Assembly (NCBI GenBank): GCA_030068075.1
Contig: CM057842.1
Span: 42,370,659-42,434,658 of the forward strand
Direction of reading: 5' to 3'
Source of the DNA: Paguma larvata
Lineage: Eukaryota; Chordata; Mammalia; Carnivora; Viverridae
Length of the DNA: 64,000 bases
Position 1 is the stretch's first letter; every line of letters begins with the position of its first letter. The position numbers were made by a program, and so were the translations under genes. The notes below the pieces were generated by a model. The model was given only the letters and a program-made list of their open reading frames with translations. It was not told the DNA's origin and searched no databases. This document shows positions 10,548 through 22,343 of this stretch, piece by piece.

Positions 10548-11879
10548 CTAACACATACAATAAGAACTTATTTACTGGTTTCCATTATGATTTATACTTT
10601 CTCCCAACTATCTACTAAGCTGATTCACATCAGAATCTTAGTTCACTGACAGATTTCCATCCATTACTTATACCTTATGGAATCTAAGTGTGGCTTTGTT
10701 GTGGAAATTAGCCCGACTGCAGGTCTCATCATTAATGCCCTGGTATTCTCTGTCATTAGATCATTTCCTGAATGCATTGTGTACTACACTTCTGATTCTT
10801 CAGAAGACCAGACCAAGTATTTGTGAAAGTCCTAAAGGATACACTTCGAATGGAAAGGGTGGTAGAAGTCCTCCCATTTCTGCCTTCTGAGGCTTTTAGG
10901 TGTTAGAAAGAAGTATAGAAACCTATTTACACTGATGGATTGCACTGTCTCCAGTTACTGGCTGGAGTTAAGCGGGTAGAAGGACTGTTTCTTTTATGTC
11001 TGAAAATAATATAATGAATTGTGTGTTAATTATTTCAGTTTGCTATTGATCCTTGATGTTATGTACTCTGTCTCATTGACTAAGAACATGCATTCTAGCA
11101 GGGATTACGTATATAGTCTGTATAGTTCAGAACAGAGTATCATTCATAGAGGAAGTTTGCCCATGACCTTGATTCTATTGTAGTCCATAAATGGCATTTC
11201 CTGGGGAACTTGTGTGAAAAATACAGAACTTTGGCTGCCATTAGACTTACATTCAGGATCTTCATTTTGTCAGGTGATTTGTATTCACATTAAAGATTGA
11301 TAGGCATTGACTTATATCATATTGTTAACTAACTTAACCATCTAGACTCCAAATGCTTACTTATATATTAACTACCCAGTGTTACAGGATTAAAGATAGG
11401 TACGGTAAAGTTTGGCCAAAGGATGGTGAGAAGGTAGTAGGGTAAATACACACACACAGACACACACACACACACACAATTTTAGAAATTCAGATAGAAT
11501 ATGGCCAATATAAATGAGATAGAAAATCCTTTAGAAATCATTGTAGGGAAGCTTTTTCATTTCTTGGGAATATGTTCTCATCATGTTCTTTTTGAAGCCC
11601 TTACTGGTGGAATCTCTCAAACCATTCTTGGTAGTGTTGGATTTAGCAAACTTGAGTACAGTGTCTACCATTTTACCCATCATTGTAATGGATTAGCCTT
11701 TAGTGAAATTTTACATAGCCACTTTTAAGGGTAGATTTATGGCGCATGTGCATGTGCGCGTGTGTGTGTAGTTTGCGTATGTGAAAAGACTTGTGAAATG
11801 TGCTTTCAAAGAGTTCTTTGTTTAGTATGAAAACTCATATTACAATGTGATATGGGATATTATGATAGCAGTTGTATAG
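10548..11879. other. Unassigned sequence with CA and GT tracts
   Basis: No gene recognised. It holds an interrupted (CA)n at 11447-11478 and a GT/GC-rich alternating stretch near 11742-11770. The frames at 10690-10890 and 11501-11728 are short and unsupported. Confidence 0.4.
11447..11478. repeat. (CA)n microsatellite, interrupted
   Basis: acacacacacagacacacac then cacacacaca: a CA run broken once by AGA near 11459. Confidence 0.95.
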
Positions 11880-12350
11880 AGATTATGGGGAAGAGTTGAT
11901 GATTGAGATGAAGTGGACAGATGGACAGTATTTGAATGTTGGGTTTGGAAAGAACTCTTAATATAGCATATACAGTGTCATTGGTCATGAGAGAAAATGG
12001 TATGTTCACAGAATGACAAAGAGCTGGGTATGAGTGGATCTTAGGATTGGGAGTGTGGCAGGAGTGTCTTTGCTTTATAAAGTTTCATAGACTAGAATGA
12101 GAATGATGCCCCATGAGTTGGGCAGAGTACAAGGGCATTAGTTGTGATTGTCATTGGTGAATCATAGTATTGCACGAACTAGCATCTGTAGCCTGTGAGA
12201 TAATTTGGAGAATAAGAGAAAATCGGACCTTGTCCTGTAGACCGTAGACAGTCATTATAATATTTTAAAGTGCCAGGATGATATCGGATTGTTAAATTTG
12301 AAAATCTATCTGAATTTTGTGTGAGATGTGAATAATGTGTTTGGGGTAGT
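11880..12350 (-). mobile_element. L2 relic
   Basis: The part at 12225-12345 (cggaccttgtcctgtagacc, tgccaggatgatatcggatt, ttttgtgtgagatgtgaat) follows the reverse complement of L2 through its 'ccttgtaggccatggtaagg ... tggctgctgtgtggagaatg' section. Very diverged; limits are approximate. Confidence 0.5.
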
Positions 12351-14360
12351 CTGTACAGTGGTATTCATAACTTGTCTAGGGTTTTAGATGTATCCATGAC
12401 CTGTGATTAGTTCTTATTTCCTATTCTGGTTCATGTTAATTATGTAGGATAACAGTAAACTGAGTACAAAACTGCATTTTCATTTTATTTATATGAAATA
12501 TTTATACTTGTTTAATGTATTTCATATTTAAATTCAGTATGCATAGGGATTAATACGTGATTTGGGGCTTAAGTTAGAAAACTCAGAAAATGAGCAAACA
12601 ACAAAGGTTCTTAGGCCTATAATGAAAAAAAAAATGCATCTCACAAGGTAATTAAGTGGTTTTATATTGTAGTATGAAAAGAATTGTCTCATGGCTGTAG
12701 GGTACCAAGTGGACAATTTCAATTACGTATAAGATACTCTATTTTAAAATATAAATACATTTTATTTGCAGTGTCAGAGGTTTACATGGCAAGTTGTCCC
12801 GTGCCCATCTGCTATCCATCATATTTTCTGGCTTCATTTCATATCTCTCTCCTGTGACTGAGGTGCATTCTTTTGCTAATAGCACTTGCTGTCCTAAGAT
12901 ATTGTTGAAGAGAAATTAACACTGTTTGACAACATCTCAAATAATAACCATTCATTCTGTAGTGGGCATTTTTTTCATTTAATTCACAGGAACAAGTTCA
13001 TCTTCTCAACAGCAAATTTGCTTCCACTGTTTATGTTCCCAAGTTCACCTCTATCTAGGAAGTGGATGAGGAAGTGTTTCTGCTGACTTTCTCAGCCAGG
13101 TCCTTCCTCTGCCATGGCACCAAATGTGCAGACATGTAACCTGCACCTCTGAATGTTCAGATTATTAGAATCTCTCTCCCCATGTGGAATCTTGAGCTCA
13201 GTATGTAGGCTGAAGAAATAGGAGAGTTTATTTATATATATTTTTGACTTCTTTATTGTTCTGGCCTAAACTGTCTAGGGATATCTGCTTCTGGGGAGTT
13301 TTGGAGTGGCTTGTTTCCCTGTTTCTCTCTTCTGTCCCGTGATTTGCAAAGATGCTTTTTATAGAGTCCCTCTTTTCTTAAGTTTTCTTATTCTTGCTGG
13401 CTACTAAAGAAATGTAAAGAAGTTCTTCTGGTATGTGGACATACCAGATACTTCTTTGCACATTGGAGATGCTTCTTATTTGCCGCCTGCCTTATAATGT
13501 TATCCCCTTATCTTTCTGTTGGGAACTCGTACACCACAGACACATAGGTTACCTTTTCAAGATGCATCACTTACATCTAGAGTTTGAGGCCTCTCTAGGA
13601 ATTGGAAGTCATTCTCTTGAACAGCCTATGACATTTTCCAGACTTCACAGTTAAGTACTCTCATCCCAGAGTTCTGTAGAATAGGGAAGGATGGCTGGAA
13701 ATTTGGCGTGCAAATCTCTCTGCCTTCCTTTTATCAGATTTGTGTAAGTGACATTATCCAAAAGGAGTTTGGTAACCTATAGTCATGCAACTACAGATGC
13801 CATGTTGCTTCTTCATAAGCCTGTGTTTTTTTCTGAGTAATTCATGTAACATCATAATTTATAACATCGGTAGCTGAAAGTTCCCACTTTGGCATAGCTG
13901 AAGCTTAATGTCTTTTCTACAAATGTCTTCTTGGAGGCACTGTTATCTAGTAAAGAGCTAAAGCTTAGCTTTTTGGACTTAGCCTGCAAACTTGTTACCT
14001 CCAGATATAGGAGTCGTGGTATTAATGCCATTAGACCTAATCTTCCTCCAGGGTTCCCTGAGCATAAAACTCTCTGATAAAACTCAGATCTGGCATTGTT
14101 AATTGAGTTGCACCTCAGGCCTAATGATCTTCTAACACTTTTTCATATATAGTCATTGGCCACTGAATTCTTATTCACTTTCTGTTATAAGCAAGGCATT
14201 GTAGGAGGCCTACTCTCAGGTATCAAGTCTTTTCCATATCCTTAACTTGTAAGTAGAAGAGGGAGCCATGTTTATGGGGCTGAAAAAAACTCTTAGGGCT
14301 AAGTGCTACAAAATATGATTGTGAGAAAAACCTTGGCACTTTGGAAGGAAAGAGAGATTT
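12351..14360. other. Unassigned sequence
   Basis: About 2 kb with no repeat or gene that I can name. The frames at 12534-12722 (-) and 13433-13654 (+) are short and show no recognised domain. Confidence 0.35.
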
Positions 14361-14364
14361 GCAG

Positions 14365-14480
14365 TCCGACTCTAGAGGTATTGAATCAGAGTCTCTAGGT
14401 ATGAGTTTTAGGAAGCTATATTTTGAATATACTCCCCATGTGATTCTGATGTTCAGCCAGCTTTGGGAACTAGAGCGTGT
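14365..14480 (+). mobile_element. MER5A-like hAT relic
   Basis: attgaatcagagtctctagg, ccatgtgattctgatgttca and ccagctttgggaact follow the right half of the MER5A non-autonomous hAT consensus. The left half is missing. Confidence 0.65.
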
Positions 14481-14589
14481 TCTGAAGAACACTAATTCTT
14501 CAAGATATAAATAGATTCCCATTAACATTTTTTCTTAGGAAAAAAAAATTTTTTCCTTAGGAAAATGAGCTTAGGAAATTCTGGATTTT

Positions 14590-14655
14590 TAAAAGGATTT
14601 TTTTTGTTTTTTTGTTTTTTTTTGTTTTTTTGTTTTTTTTTTTTTTTTTTTTTTT
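14590..14655. repeat. T-rich homopolymer tract
   Basis: Runs of T broken by single G, ending in an uninterrupted T-run at about 14632-14655. Probably a decayed poly-A tail on the minus strand or a slippage product. Confidence 0.9.
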
Positions 14656-14704
14656 ACTTTAGTACATCTCAGAATCTTTATGTGATTTATGAAATGGATG
14701 TTTC

Positions 14705-15290
14705 TGAAATTTATTTGAGTAATGTTGTAGGCTGTTTGGGTTACTTTATCAATCGTAGACTAAGTGCCTTACAAACACAGAAATTTATTCCTTATGGTTC
14801 TGAAGGTTAGAAAATCCAGGATCAAATTGTTCCCATATGCAGTGTGTGGTGAGAACCTACTTCCTCGTTCATGAGAAATCAGCACTGTAACCTCTGGGGT
14901 CTTTTTTTTTTTTTTTTTTTCCAGCTTTAAAAAATATTTATTTATATTTGAGGGAGAGAGAGAGAGCGAGAGCTCAAGCAGCGGAAGGGCAGAGAGAGGG
15001 AGACAGAATCTGAAGCAGCTCCAGGCTCCTAGCTGTCAGCATGGAGCCGTGATGGTTAAATTCACCAGCCCTGAGATCTTGACCTGAGCTAAAGTTGGAA
15101 GCTTAACCAACTGAGCCACCCAGATGCCCCTGAGGTCTTTTTAAAATAAAAGCATTAATCCTATTCAGGAGAGTTCTGCCTTCATGGCCAAATACTTCCC
15201 AGAGGCCCAACTTTCATTTACCATCACATGGGGTTAAGGTTTCAACATAAGAATTTTGGCAAACTTTCAGTCTTTGGCAACAATCCCTGC
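14705..15290 (-). mobile_element. MLT1-type LTR split by a SINE
   Basis: Reverse complement of an MLT1 (ERVL-MaLR) LTR. The left part has ccttacaaacacagaaattt, attccttatggttctgaagg and tgtggtgagaacctacttcc. The right part, after the SINE, has ccatcacatggggttaaggt, then ttcaacataagaattttggc and tcagtctttggcaa. No protein-coding remnant is present. Confidence 0.85.
14902..15130 (-). mobile_element. Felid SINE inside an MLT1 LTR
   Basis: Minus-strand copy with a T-run at 14901-14920 (its poly-A tail). Flanks tggggtcttttt and tgaggtcttttt at 14895-14906 and 15131-15142 look like the target-site duplication with one change. It dates after the host LTR. Confidence 0.95.
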
Positions 15291-15314
15291 CTCCTCAACA
15301 TCTAATGGTTGTGA

Positions 15315-15430
15315 GTATCAGCCCTGGCAGCTCCTTAAAATCATTTGGTGTAGTTGGTCTCGAATAAAGGTGTGTTCTGGGTAATGGAATTTTTTTAAAA
15401 GCTTCCCAGATGATTTTCACTAAATGCAAC
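15315..15430 (+). mobile_element. MER5-like hAT relic
   Basis: cagccctggcagctccttaa, aaaagcttcccagatgattt and tcactaaatgcaac are in the order of a MER5-type short hAT element. Ends are decayed. Confidence 0.5.
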
Positions 15431-15734
15431 AAGATTTAAGACCAAAGACAGAGTGAAATTTTCTTTGGAATATGATTTAGGGAATTTTGTCCTAATGTGC
15501 ATATCATATCACTCTGCTTTTTTCTTCTTCTTTTTTTAAATTATTTCACACCTGTCAGGTGGTTTTACTCCGTGCCATATTTTCCAGGTAGGTTTTCAAA
15601 TATGTTTTTTTTTTTTTTTGCTGATTATAATAGAAACTTCTTTTTAGGAAGAAATACCCCCAGTCATTGGAGACATTCTCTGAAAAAAATATATATGTAT
15701 ATATCTAAGTAAATTTTAATCATAATGAGTAGCA

Positions 15735-15925
15735 TTAATTGAATACTTAGCGATGTACCAGGCAAGTTGCTAACTTCTTTTATTATCATTTAAACTTATG
15801 TTCATCCTATGAGTTAGATATTGTGAGGACCCCTGGGTCCTAGATGAGAAAAGTAAGAGATTAAATAACTTGATTCAGGTCATGCAAGTGGTAAATGTCA
15901 ATACTGATGTCAGATCCCCAGTATG
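15735..15925 (-). mobile_element. MIR relic
   Basis: Reverse-complement MIR: acttagcgatgtaccaggca, ttcatcctatgagttagata, gatgagaaaagtaagagatt, then ggtcatgcaagtggtaaatg. Confidence 0.85.
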
Positions 15926-16590
15926 CCTGTCTGTGACCTAAAGCTTAAAACTAGTTTGCAGTCCTGGCTGAGGAAGAGAATTTTATGTTTAGTGATCAGT
16001 ATATGGCTAAAAGACATGTGTACGTATACACTTTCAGAACTATATTTTCTTGGAGGGATGATAAGTCTTCATAAATTATAGGGGTTTGGGAAGATATTTC
16101 AAATGTTGAGAACCCTATAAAAATAGTAAGATTTCAAACACACATTGACATATGCAGGTAAGCAGAATTTTTATGGTTATAGTAAATTGATAATTTGTGT
16201 AGGTAAATATAATACATTACATTAATTATTCTGAAGGTGTTTGAAATCTCAAAATTCATTGTATAAATATATTTTTCATAAAGATAGGCTTTTAAGTATT
16301 GCTAAGCTTCTAGAAAATACTGAGTTTGACAGATTTTGTTATTCTGGCCACAAATTTAAACAAAGGGAAAATTTATTTGACTCTTGGCAGTAAAACTCAG
16401 TGGATTTATGTATGGGTTCAATTGCATGCTTATTAGTCTCTCAGAAAATGATGTTTCATTTTAAAAATACATGCCTTCATCTCTTGCGATGACAGTTATA
16501 AAAAGTTTTCGCTCGTATGTCTTTAATTTTGCCAGGGAAAATAAATTGAGTTAATGTAAATGACAGTACTGTCCTTTTAATAAAGTATAA
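15926..16590. other. AT-rich non-repeat sequence
   Basis: No gene or repeat recognised. The 3' part (16380-16560) has little low-complexity content and would be worth a conservation test. Confidence 0.3.
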
Positions 16591-17124
16591 TGGCTAATCT
16601 TATGTGTCAACTTGGTCAGTTAGACCACAGTCCGTACATTTGGTCAGACATGTCTGGGTGGTGCTATGAGATTTTTTAGGTAATATTAACATTTACATTA
16701 GGAGACTTTAAATAAAGCAGATCCATAATTTGGATAGGCTTCCTGCATTTGGTTGAAGGCCCTAAGTAACACTGACCTCCCCCAAGGAAGAGGGAGAGTT
16801 CTTCCAGTAGGCTGCTTTCAGACTCAGCCTGCAGCACCAACTGTTCCTTGCATCTTCTGCCTATAGGTCTCTTGTCTACTCTACAGATTTTGTACTTGAC
16901 AAGCTTCCACAGTTATGCGAGACATTTTCTTAAAATAAATCTCCCTGTCCCTCCCTCCCTCTCTCCCTCCCTCCCTCCCTCCCTCTCTCTCTCCCTCCCT
17001 CCCTCCCTCTCCCTCTCCCTCTCCCTCTCCCTCCCTCCCTCTCCCTCTCCCTCTCCCTCTCCCTCCCTCCCTCCCTTTTCTCTCCCTCCCTCTCTCCCTC
17101 CCTCTCTCCCTCCCTCTCTCCCTC

Positions 17125-17208
<84 letters not shown>

Positions 17209-17242
17209 TTAGTCTGTTTCTCTGGAAAACCCTAACTACAAC
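16591..17242 (+). mobile_element. Old LTR-like repeat with expanded tail
   Basis: Starts tggctaatcttatgtgtcaa and passes through ggtgctatgagattttttag, gttgaaggccctaagtaaca and gactcagcctgcagcacca. It ends in tctggaaaaccctaactaca. The pattern is a common mammalian repeat with LTR-like TG...CA ends; I do not assign the family. Its 'ataaatctctctct' section has grown into the microsatellite at 16941-17206. Confidence 0.6.
16941..17206. repeat. Compound microsatellite: (CCCT/CT)n then (CA)n
   Basis: From 16948 to 17162 every base is C or T (215 nt), as CCCT, CCCTCT and TC sub-blocks, followed by about 45 nt of uninterrupted CA (17162-17206). The plus strand is pure pyrimidine and the minus strand pure purine over the first part. 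Open frames of 100-170 codons here are artefacts of the repeat. Confidence 0.98.
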
Positions 17243-17604
17243 AAGATGATTCCTTATTCTGTTTGTTTTAAGAATGTTCTCCCATTGTTTTTCAAAGGAT
17301 TTTACTTGGATGTCCTTTTCCATATAGTTGCCATCACATTTTTGCAGAATGAGGAGCAGTAGATGGCACCACGTTCTTCCATCTCCTACATTGGTGATAT
17401 TTTCCCATGTATTGGGCAATTTCATAAATGCCATATAGAGAAAATGGGATCACAGAAAGTTCAAAATAGAATTTGCTGCTCCCTGCAAATTTGTGGCATT
17501 ACAGGTTTTCAGATGCAGCTTTGGTCTTCTTGTAAAAGTGAGATAATTTAGAAAAGTGTGAGTGGACTGTTCTAGAATTTACTTCCTTCATCCAGGGAAC
17601 CTAT
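17243..17604. other. Unassigned sequence
   Basis: No repeat or gene recognised. Confidence 0.4.
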
Positions 17605-17617
17605 CATAATGAGTACT

Positions 17618-17828
17618 ACTTCTTCTTTTTTCTTTTTTTGATATTTATTTATTTTTGAGAGAGAGATTGGAGAAGGGGTAGAGGAAGAGGGAGACACAGA
17701 ATCCAAAGCAGGCTCCAGGCTCTGAGCTGTTAGCACAGAGCCTGATGTGGGGTTTGAACTCACTGATTGCAAGATCATGACCTGAGCCGAAGTCAGATGT
17801 TCTCCTGACTGAGCCACCCAGGCGCCTC
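17618..17828 (-). mobile_element. Felid SINE
   Basis: Minus-strand copy with a perfect 13-bp target-site duplication, cataatgagtact, at 17605-17617 and 17829-17841. Confidence 0.96.
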
Positions 17829-17841
17829 CATAATGAGTACT

Positions 17842-18170
17842 TCTAAGTGCGAGGGTAACATTAGGTCCTGTAGGTAGACAAGAAAAATACCAGAAATGGA
17901 CCCTGACTTCATGGAGCTTAGAGTCTAGTTGGGAAGACTATAAATAAAGTTAATTAATACTTAAATTAAAAACAATTAAAAACTGAAATAGGTGTTCTGA
18001 AGATGAGGGTTCTATGATGGAGAATAACGTAGGAAAGATCTACCTTAGATGGCATAGTGAATAACAGTTTCTTAGTGAATGTGAATTTTGAGACCGAAAC
18101 TTGAGAAGATACTAGTTCTACAAATAATTAGAGAACAAAGTTCCAGACAGTCGGAAAGGAAGAGGTTGAT
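17842..18170 (-). mobile_element. L2 relic
   Basis: ggaccctgacttcatggagc followed by ttagagtctagttgggaaga matches the reverse complement of the L2 3' region ('...cctgccctcatggagcttacattctagtggg...'). gaacaaagttccagacagtc near 18132 fits the next section. Confidence 0.7.
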
Positions 18171-19329
18171 TCATAACTTGATTTGTTATCGTATGTAAAT
18201 GATCAAGTTGTGGTTGGTCAAGAAAACCTTAGACTACGCTGAGTGAAGGAGGATGTTGGGAGTGAAGGTCGTGAATATAATGATACAGGAAAATGTAACA
18301 TTGGTAAAATGAAGTTAATTTAGGTGGCTTCGAGTTTAAGAGTATTACAGAGAAAACTTTAATTCACACATGACTAGTTTTTAAATATGTTTAGCTTTCA
18401 TACTCTTTAAAGCATACATGAAGCATCTAGGTAATACATAGTTTTTGTATTGTTTGTTTTTTTGTTTTTGTTTTAGTATGAGTATGACTGTCATGAACAT
18501 AGATTACTATCTAAGGCTAGCTCGTGGATGCTTGTCTAGATTTTAAATCTTAGAATGTCATATTGTTGGTTTGGAAGACTCTCCATACTCTGAGAGGCTA
18601 TCTCAATATCTAGAGTCACCTGAAACTCTAGGCTTACTAACTTTGTGAATTTTAATGATATGACTGTCCCTTGTGTTGTGTTGTCTTTTTTCCTCTCCTC
18701 TTCTTCTCTTCTCTCCACCCTTTCCCTTATTTTTCCTTCTTCTGTCTTCTTGTCTGCCTGCCTGCCTTCCTCCCTTCCTTTCTTCCTTCCTCCCTCTTAC
18801 TTTTTCTTCTTCTTTTTTTTATTCTCAAGTCATTACCAAAGGCTAGGAAGTCATTACAGCACTCATCATGGTGAATATATCATTTTAACTCAAACTTGAA
18901 TAAGTTATATGGCTGGATCTCTTTGTCCTCCAATCCTGTAGAATTATAAAATAGGTTACTGTAGAACTTGTGCTATATAAGAAGCCTCTCACTGAAGAAT
19001 TAAAGCAAATGTCAAACCTGTAACTTAGCAGAGATTCCATTTCATAGTTTGAAGAACTTAACTGTATTGTCTACACTTTTGAAATGAAGCGTTAAGGTAG
19101 TTATGCATATTATTTAAAAAAAAATTCTGGTACTGATGAAAACATAGGGTCTGGGACCTTGATCGATTTGGACTGGCTATTAATGTTGTTTAATTTCCCT
19201 GGATAATGTCTGAACTTTCCATTTCAGTTTGCCTTTATAACCCTTTGAATTTTTTAATTATTTTTCCGTAAAGGTTATGTGTCTGTGAGTGTGCATTTTA
19301 ATAGTATGAAAGGATATCTGGTCAAAACT
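18171..19329. other. Unassigned sequence with a pyrimidine-rich tract
   Basis: No gene recognised. 18668-18815 is a mixed C/T-rich stretch that produces overlapping short frames without coding value. Confidence 0.4.
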
Positions 19330-19980
19330 AAACTTCGTTTCTGTCATCTTCTGTTAGCTCTTTCTCTGGAGTCACTGTTATTATATTTTGTTTATCTTTC
19401 CAGGGATGCTTACTGTTGATGAGCACATGTATTAATTAAAAGGGAAATCTGAAGATTTATGTAATACATACATACATACATGCACATAACATGTGCATGC
19501 ATATATGCACATATATAAAATACTTATAAAAACAATGAGTGGAAAGCCTTCCTTCACTTAAAGGTGAATCTTAGATATCAGTCCCCATTAGTCTATATAC
19601 ATAGTTGTTTCTTGCTTGCCAACAACTACTTGGAATATTTATTCCCCGGTACCAAAGTCATAATACTAGAATCCTGCTCATCCTCATTTATGTTCATTAC
19701 AGGCTTTCGTTCCTATAAACATTAGTTTTGTAGACATATGTGAATATATCTGAAGAATAAATTCTTGAAAGAGGAATTGGAATTTCTCAGTCCAAAAGTA
19801 GTACATTTTGCATTTTTGACGTTTATAGTTATTTCCAGATTGCCCTCCAAAGAAATGATCACAATTTACATTCTCCAAACAATGTCTTCATAACTTATGA
19901 ATTGATTTAGTGTTCCTCAGTGATTAGCAGAAGTTCATTCCATAATCTGTCAACATTAGTGATTTTCACAGAGCCTTACA
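19330..19980 (-). mobile_element. L1M-type 3' UTR relic
   Basis: ttcctataaacattagtttt, gtagacatatgtgaatatat, aaagaggaattggaatttct and attgccctccaaagaaatga follow the reverse complement of an old L1M 3' UTR. The left part (19340-19440) is less certain. An ACAT/GCAT-rich patch (19468-19515) lies inside. Confidence 0.6.
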
Positions 19981-20210
19981 ACTGATCACATACTCATGCA
20001 TAGTAGCTTATATTAGGCATTCTCGTACAAGGTCATGGCTGACTTTTGTGACATAGATAAACCTGCTTCCAAGAGTGTTTCCCATTTTATTTTATTGGAA
20101 GCGACCATTCAGAATCACATAGATTTACTAACTTTACATGTTAAAGAGATGCTTGCTGACAAATATCCAGGCAGTTTTAAATGGTTCTTTGTCTAAAGGT
20201 TCCCTTTCTT

Positions 20211-20412
20211 TGTTTTTTTTTTTAATTTTTAATTTTTATTTTTGAAAAAGAGGGTGGGGAGGGGCAGAGAGAGAGAGACATGGAATATGAAGCAGGCTCT
20301 AGGCTCCCAGCTTTCAGCACAGGGACTGAGGCGGGGCTTGAATTCTTGAACCATGAGATCATGACCTGAGTCAAAGTTGGATGTTTAACTGACTGAGCCA
20401 CCCAGGAGCCCC
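20211..20412 (-). mobile_element. Felid SINE
   Basis: Minus-strand copy with a more diverged head (tgactgagccacccaggagc). Flanks share ctaaag and cctttctttg-like sequence, a decayed target-site duplication. Confidence 0.93.
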
Positions 20413-21650
20413 TAAAGCATGCCTTTTCTTTGATTGATCCAGCTACTGTGCCGCTGCTCTTAGAGGGATGTTCAGACCCATCTTCTTGTCCTGAATCCAT
20501 CAGTACTCTGTCCCCTCACACCACCCACAGCCTACTTTTGAAATGATATCTCCCAAGATTTATTGAGATGCTGTAGTTTTCTAGCACTACAATGACTGTA
20601 ATTAGTCCCTGACATATGATGATTTATTGCTGGAGGTTTCCTTAGAAATTTACTTCGTGTGTTGGGGCTAAGAGATGAGTGTTAGACTTTCAGATTTATA
20701 ATTCTTGTCCTGCACCACTTAACACATCAAAACTACATTTGGGTTCACCAGGCAACTTGACACCATCCTGACTTGGTCTCCCAAGTGAAACTGAAATGTA
20801 TAGCAATTACGAGTGCTGATGAAGGTACACGGTCAGATAAATTCTTCTTGATTAGGCCCTGGTGAGATTTTAAATATATGAACAGATAAAAATACTTTAA
20901 GTTGTGGGCTAGTCAAAGCCAAGAATCTCGGTAAAACTTCTCCAATTCCACAAACACAAAGAAGCCAGAAGACAAAACCCTAGACAATGAAGAATGTAGA
21001 GCAAGAGGAATCTCCCTGTGGCAAAACACATAGAATGAATATTAGAGGGAAATCACTTACAGTAGTTTGGCAACATATTTTGTCTAAGAGTGTGCCCAAT
21101 AAGTTAGATTAAATGTCCAGCCCAGTGAAAGATTTTGGGGAGGTGAGATAATAAGAGAAAGGAAAAGGGATTATCCAAAAAGTACGAACAGTGTAGTAGT
21201 GAGAAAAATGTATCAGCTTGCATTCACACAAACTTTCTCAACTCCATTAACCATGCCATTAAAATCATCTTGAAATGTTGTTAAAATGGGGTATTTTTAG
21301 GTAACGTTGATAAATAGAGGATTCTTTGAAGTCACCCATTTCTCAAAGCCTTTGTCTGCATAGATTTCTGTTAAGACTCCTAGGTCCCTGAGTTTTTTTC
21401 ATGTGTGTGTGTGCGCGCGTGCGCATACACGTGTGTTTTAATTTAAAGCTCCGATCGTGTTTAGTATTTCTTACCTCATGGGTATATTTGGCATTGATTG
21501 TTGCTGTGTTGTATCAGAAACCCTTCCTGTAGTGATATCTTACTATGATTTACTAAGACCTGTTATCTTACTGACTATGGAGTTGTGAATATAGCTAATG
21601 GAATGTCTGAGTATTAAGCAATTCCCTGGCTTTTTTTTTTTTTTTTTAAT
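20413..21650. other. Unassigned low-repeat sequence
   Basis: About 1.2 kb with no mobile element recognised other than an alternating purine-pyrimidine tract at 21401-21436. No open frame worth calling. Confidence 0.35.
21401..21436. repeat. Alternating purine-pyrimidine tract
   Basis: 36 nt of strict purine-pyrimidine alternation combining GT, GC, AT and AC steps. It is a classic Z-DNA-prone sequence. Confidence 0.9.
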
Positions 21651-21662
21651 AAATGACATGCA

Positions 21663-21885
21663 GGGGTGCCTGGGTGGCTCAGTTGGTTAAGCATCCTACT
21701 TTGCCTCAGATCATGATCTCATGGTTTCTAGGTTCGAGCCCTGTGTCAGGCTCTGTGCTGACAGCTCAGAGCTTTCAGCCTGTTCTGGATTCTGTCTTTC
21801 TCTCTTTCTGCCCCTCCCCTGCCCTTTTTCTTTCTCTGCCTCTCAAAGATAAATGAACATTAAAAAAATAAAAAGTAAATAAAAA
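21663..21885 (+). mobile_element. Felid SINE
   Basis: Plus-strand copy from ggggtgcctgggtggctcag to an A-rich tail. Flanking aataaatg-type sequences on both sides may be the target-site duplication. Confidence 0.95.
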
Positions 21886-21924
21886 AATAAATGCCCCGTT
21901 GCTTGATTTGTTTTTAATTTTAAT

Positions 21925-22024
21925 TTTTTAATTAAATAAAAATTTTAAAGTAGGCTTCACACCCAGTGTGAAGCCCAGTATGGGGCTTGAACTCAGACTC
22001 TGACTGAGCCCCCCCAGGCAGCCC
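21925..22024 (-). mobile_element. Truncated carnivore SINE of a second type
   Basis: taggcttcacacccagtgtg then aagcccagtatggggcttga and ctgagcccccccaggcagcc resemble the other CAN-SINE form with an internal deletion. It contains a perfect inverted repeat: ggcttcacac (21953-21962) and gtgtgaagcc (21966-21975) around cca. Confidence 0.8.
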
Positions 22025-22060
22025 AGCAATTCACTGTCTTTATAGAGTGTCCACCAATGC

Positions 22061-22067
22061 ATTTACA

Positions 22068-22100
<33 letters not shown>

Positions 22101-22137
22101 GCATGTATTTATATATACATATATATAAATACACACA
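22061..22137. repeat. (AT)n-rich microsatellite
   Basis: TA repeats broken by CA and GC steps, reaching into the poly-A end of the neighbouring SINE. It probably grew from that tail. Confidence 0.95.
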
Positions 22138-22343
22138 TTTTAATGTTTATTCATTTTTGAGAGAGAGAGAGAGAATACAAATGGGGGAAGGACAGAGAGA
22201 AAGAGGGAGACACAGAATCTGAAGCAGGCTCCAGGACCTGAGCTGTCAGCACAGAGCCAGACACAAGGCTCGAACTCACAAACTGTGAGATCATGACCTG
22301 AGCTGAAGTCAGACACTTAACCAACTGAGCCACCCAGATGCCC
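22138..22343 (-). mobile_element. Felid SINE
   Basis: Minus-strand copy with the AT microsatellite at its 3' end. A separate T-run (22349-22373) lies just past its head. Target-site duplication not resolved. Confidence 0.95.

Noticed and set aside
14565..14810. 81-codon frame with a poly-Phe stretch
   Set aside because: Translation of the T-rich tract.
16848..17434. Three long open frames (107-173 codons) in the CT/CA tract
   Set aside because: They encode SLPPS, RERERE or VCVCVC runs forced by the microsatellite.
22151..22333. Recurring small peptides starting MAQ-VK or similar
   Set aside because: The same peptide pattern appears in many SINEs (for example 17.6, 22.2, 39.9 and 60.1 kb) because the frame crosses the SINE head; not genes.
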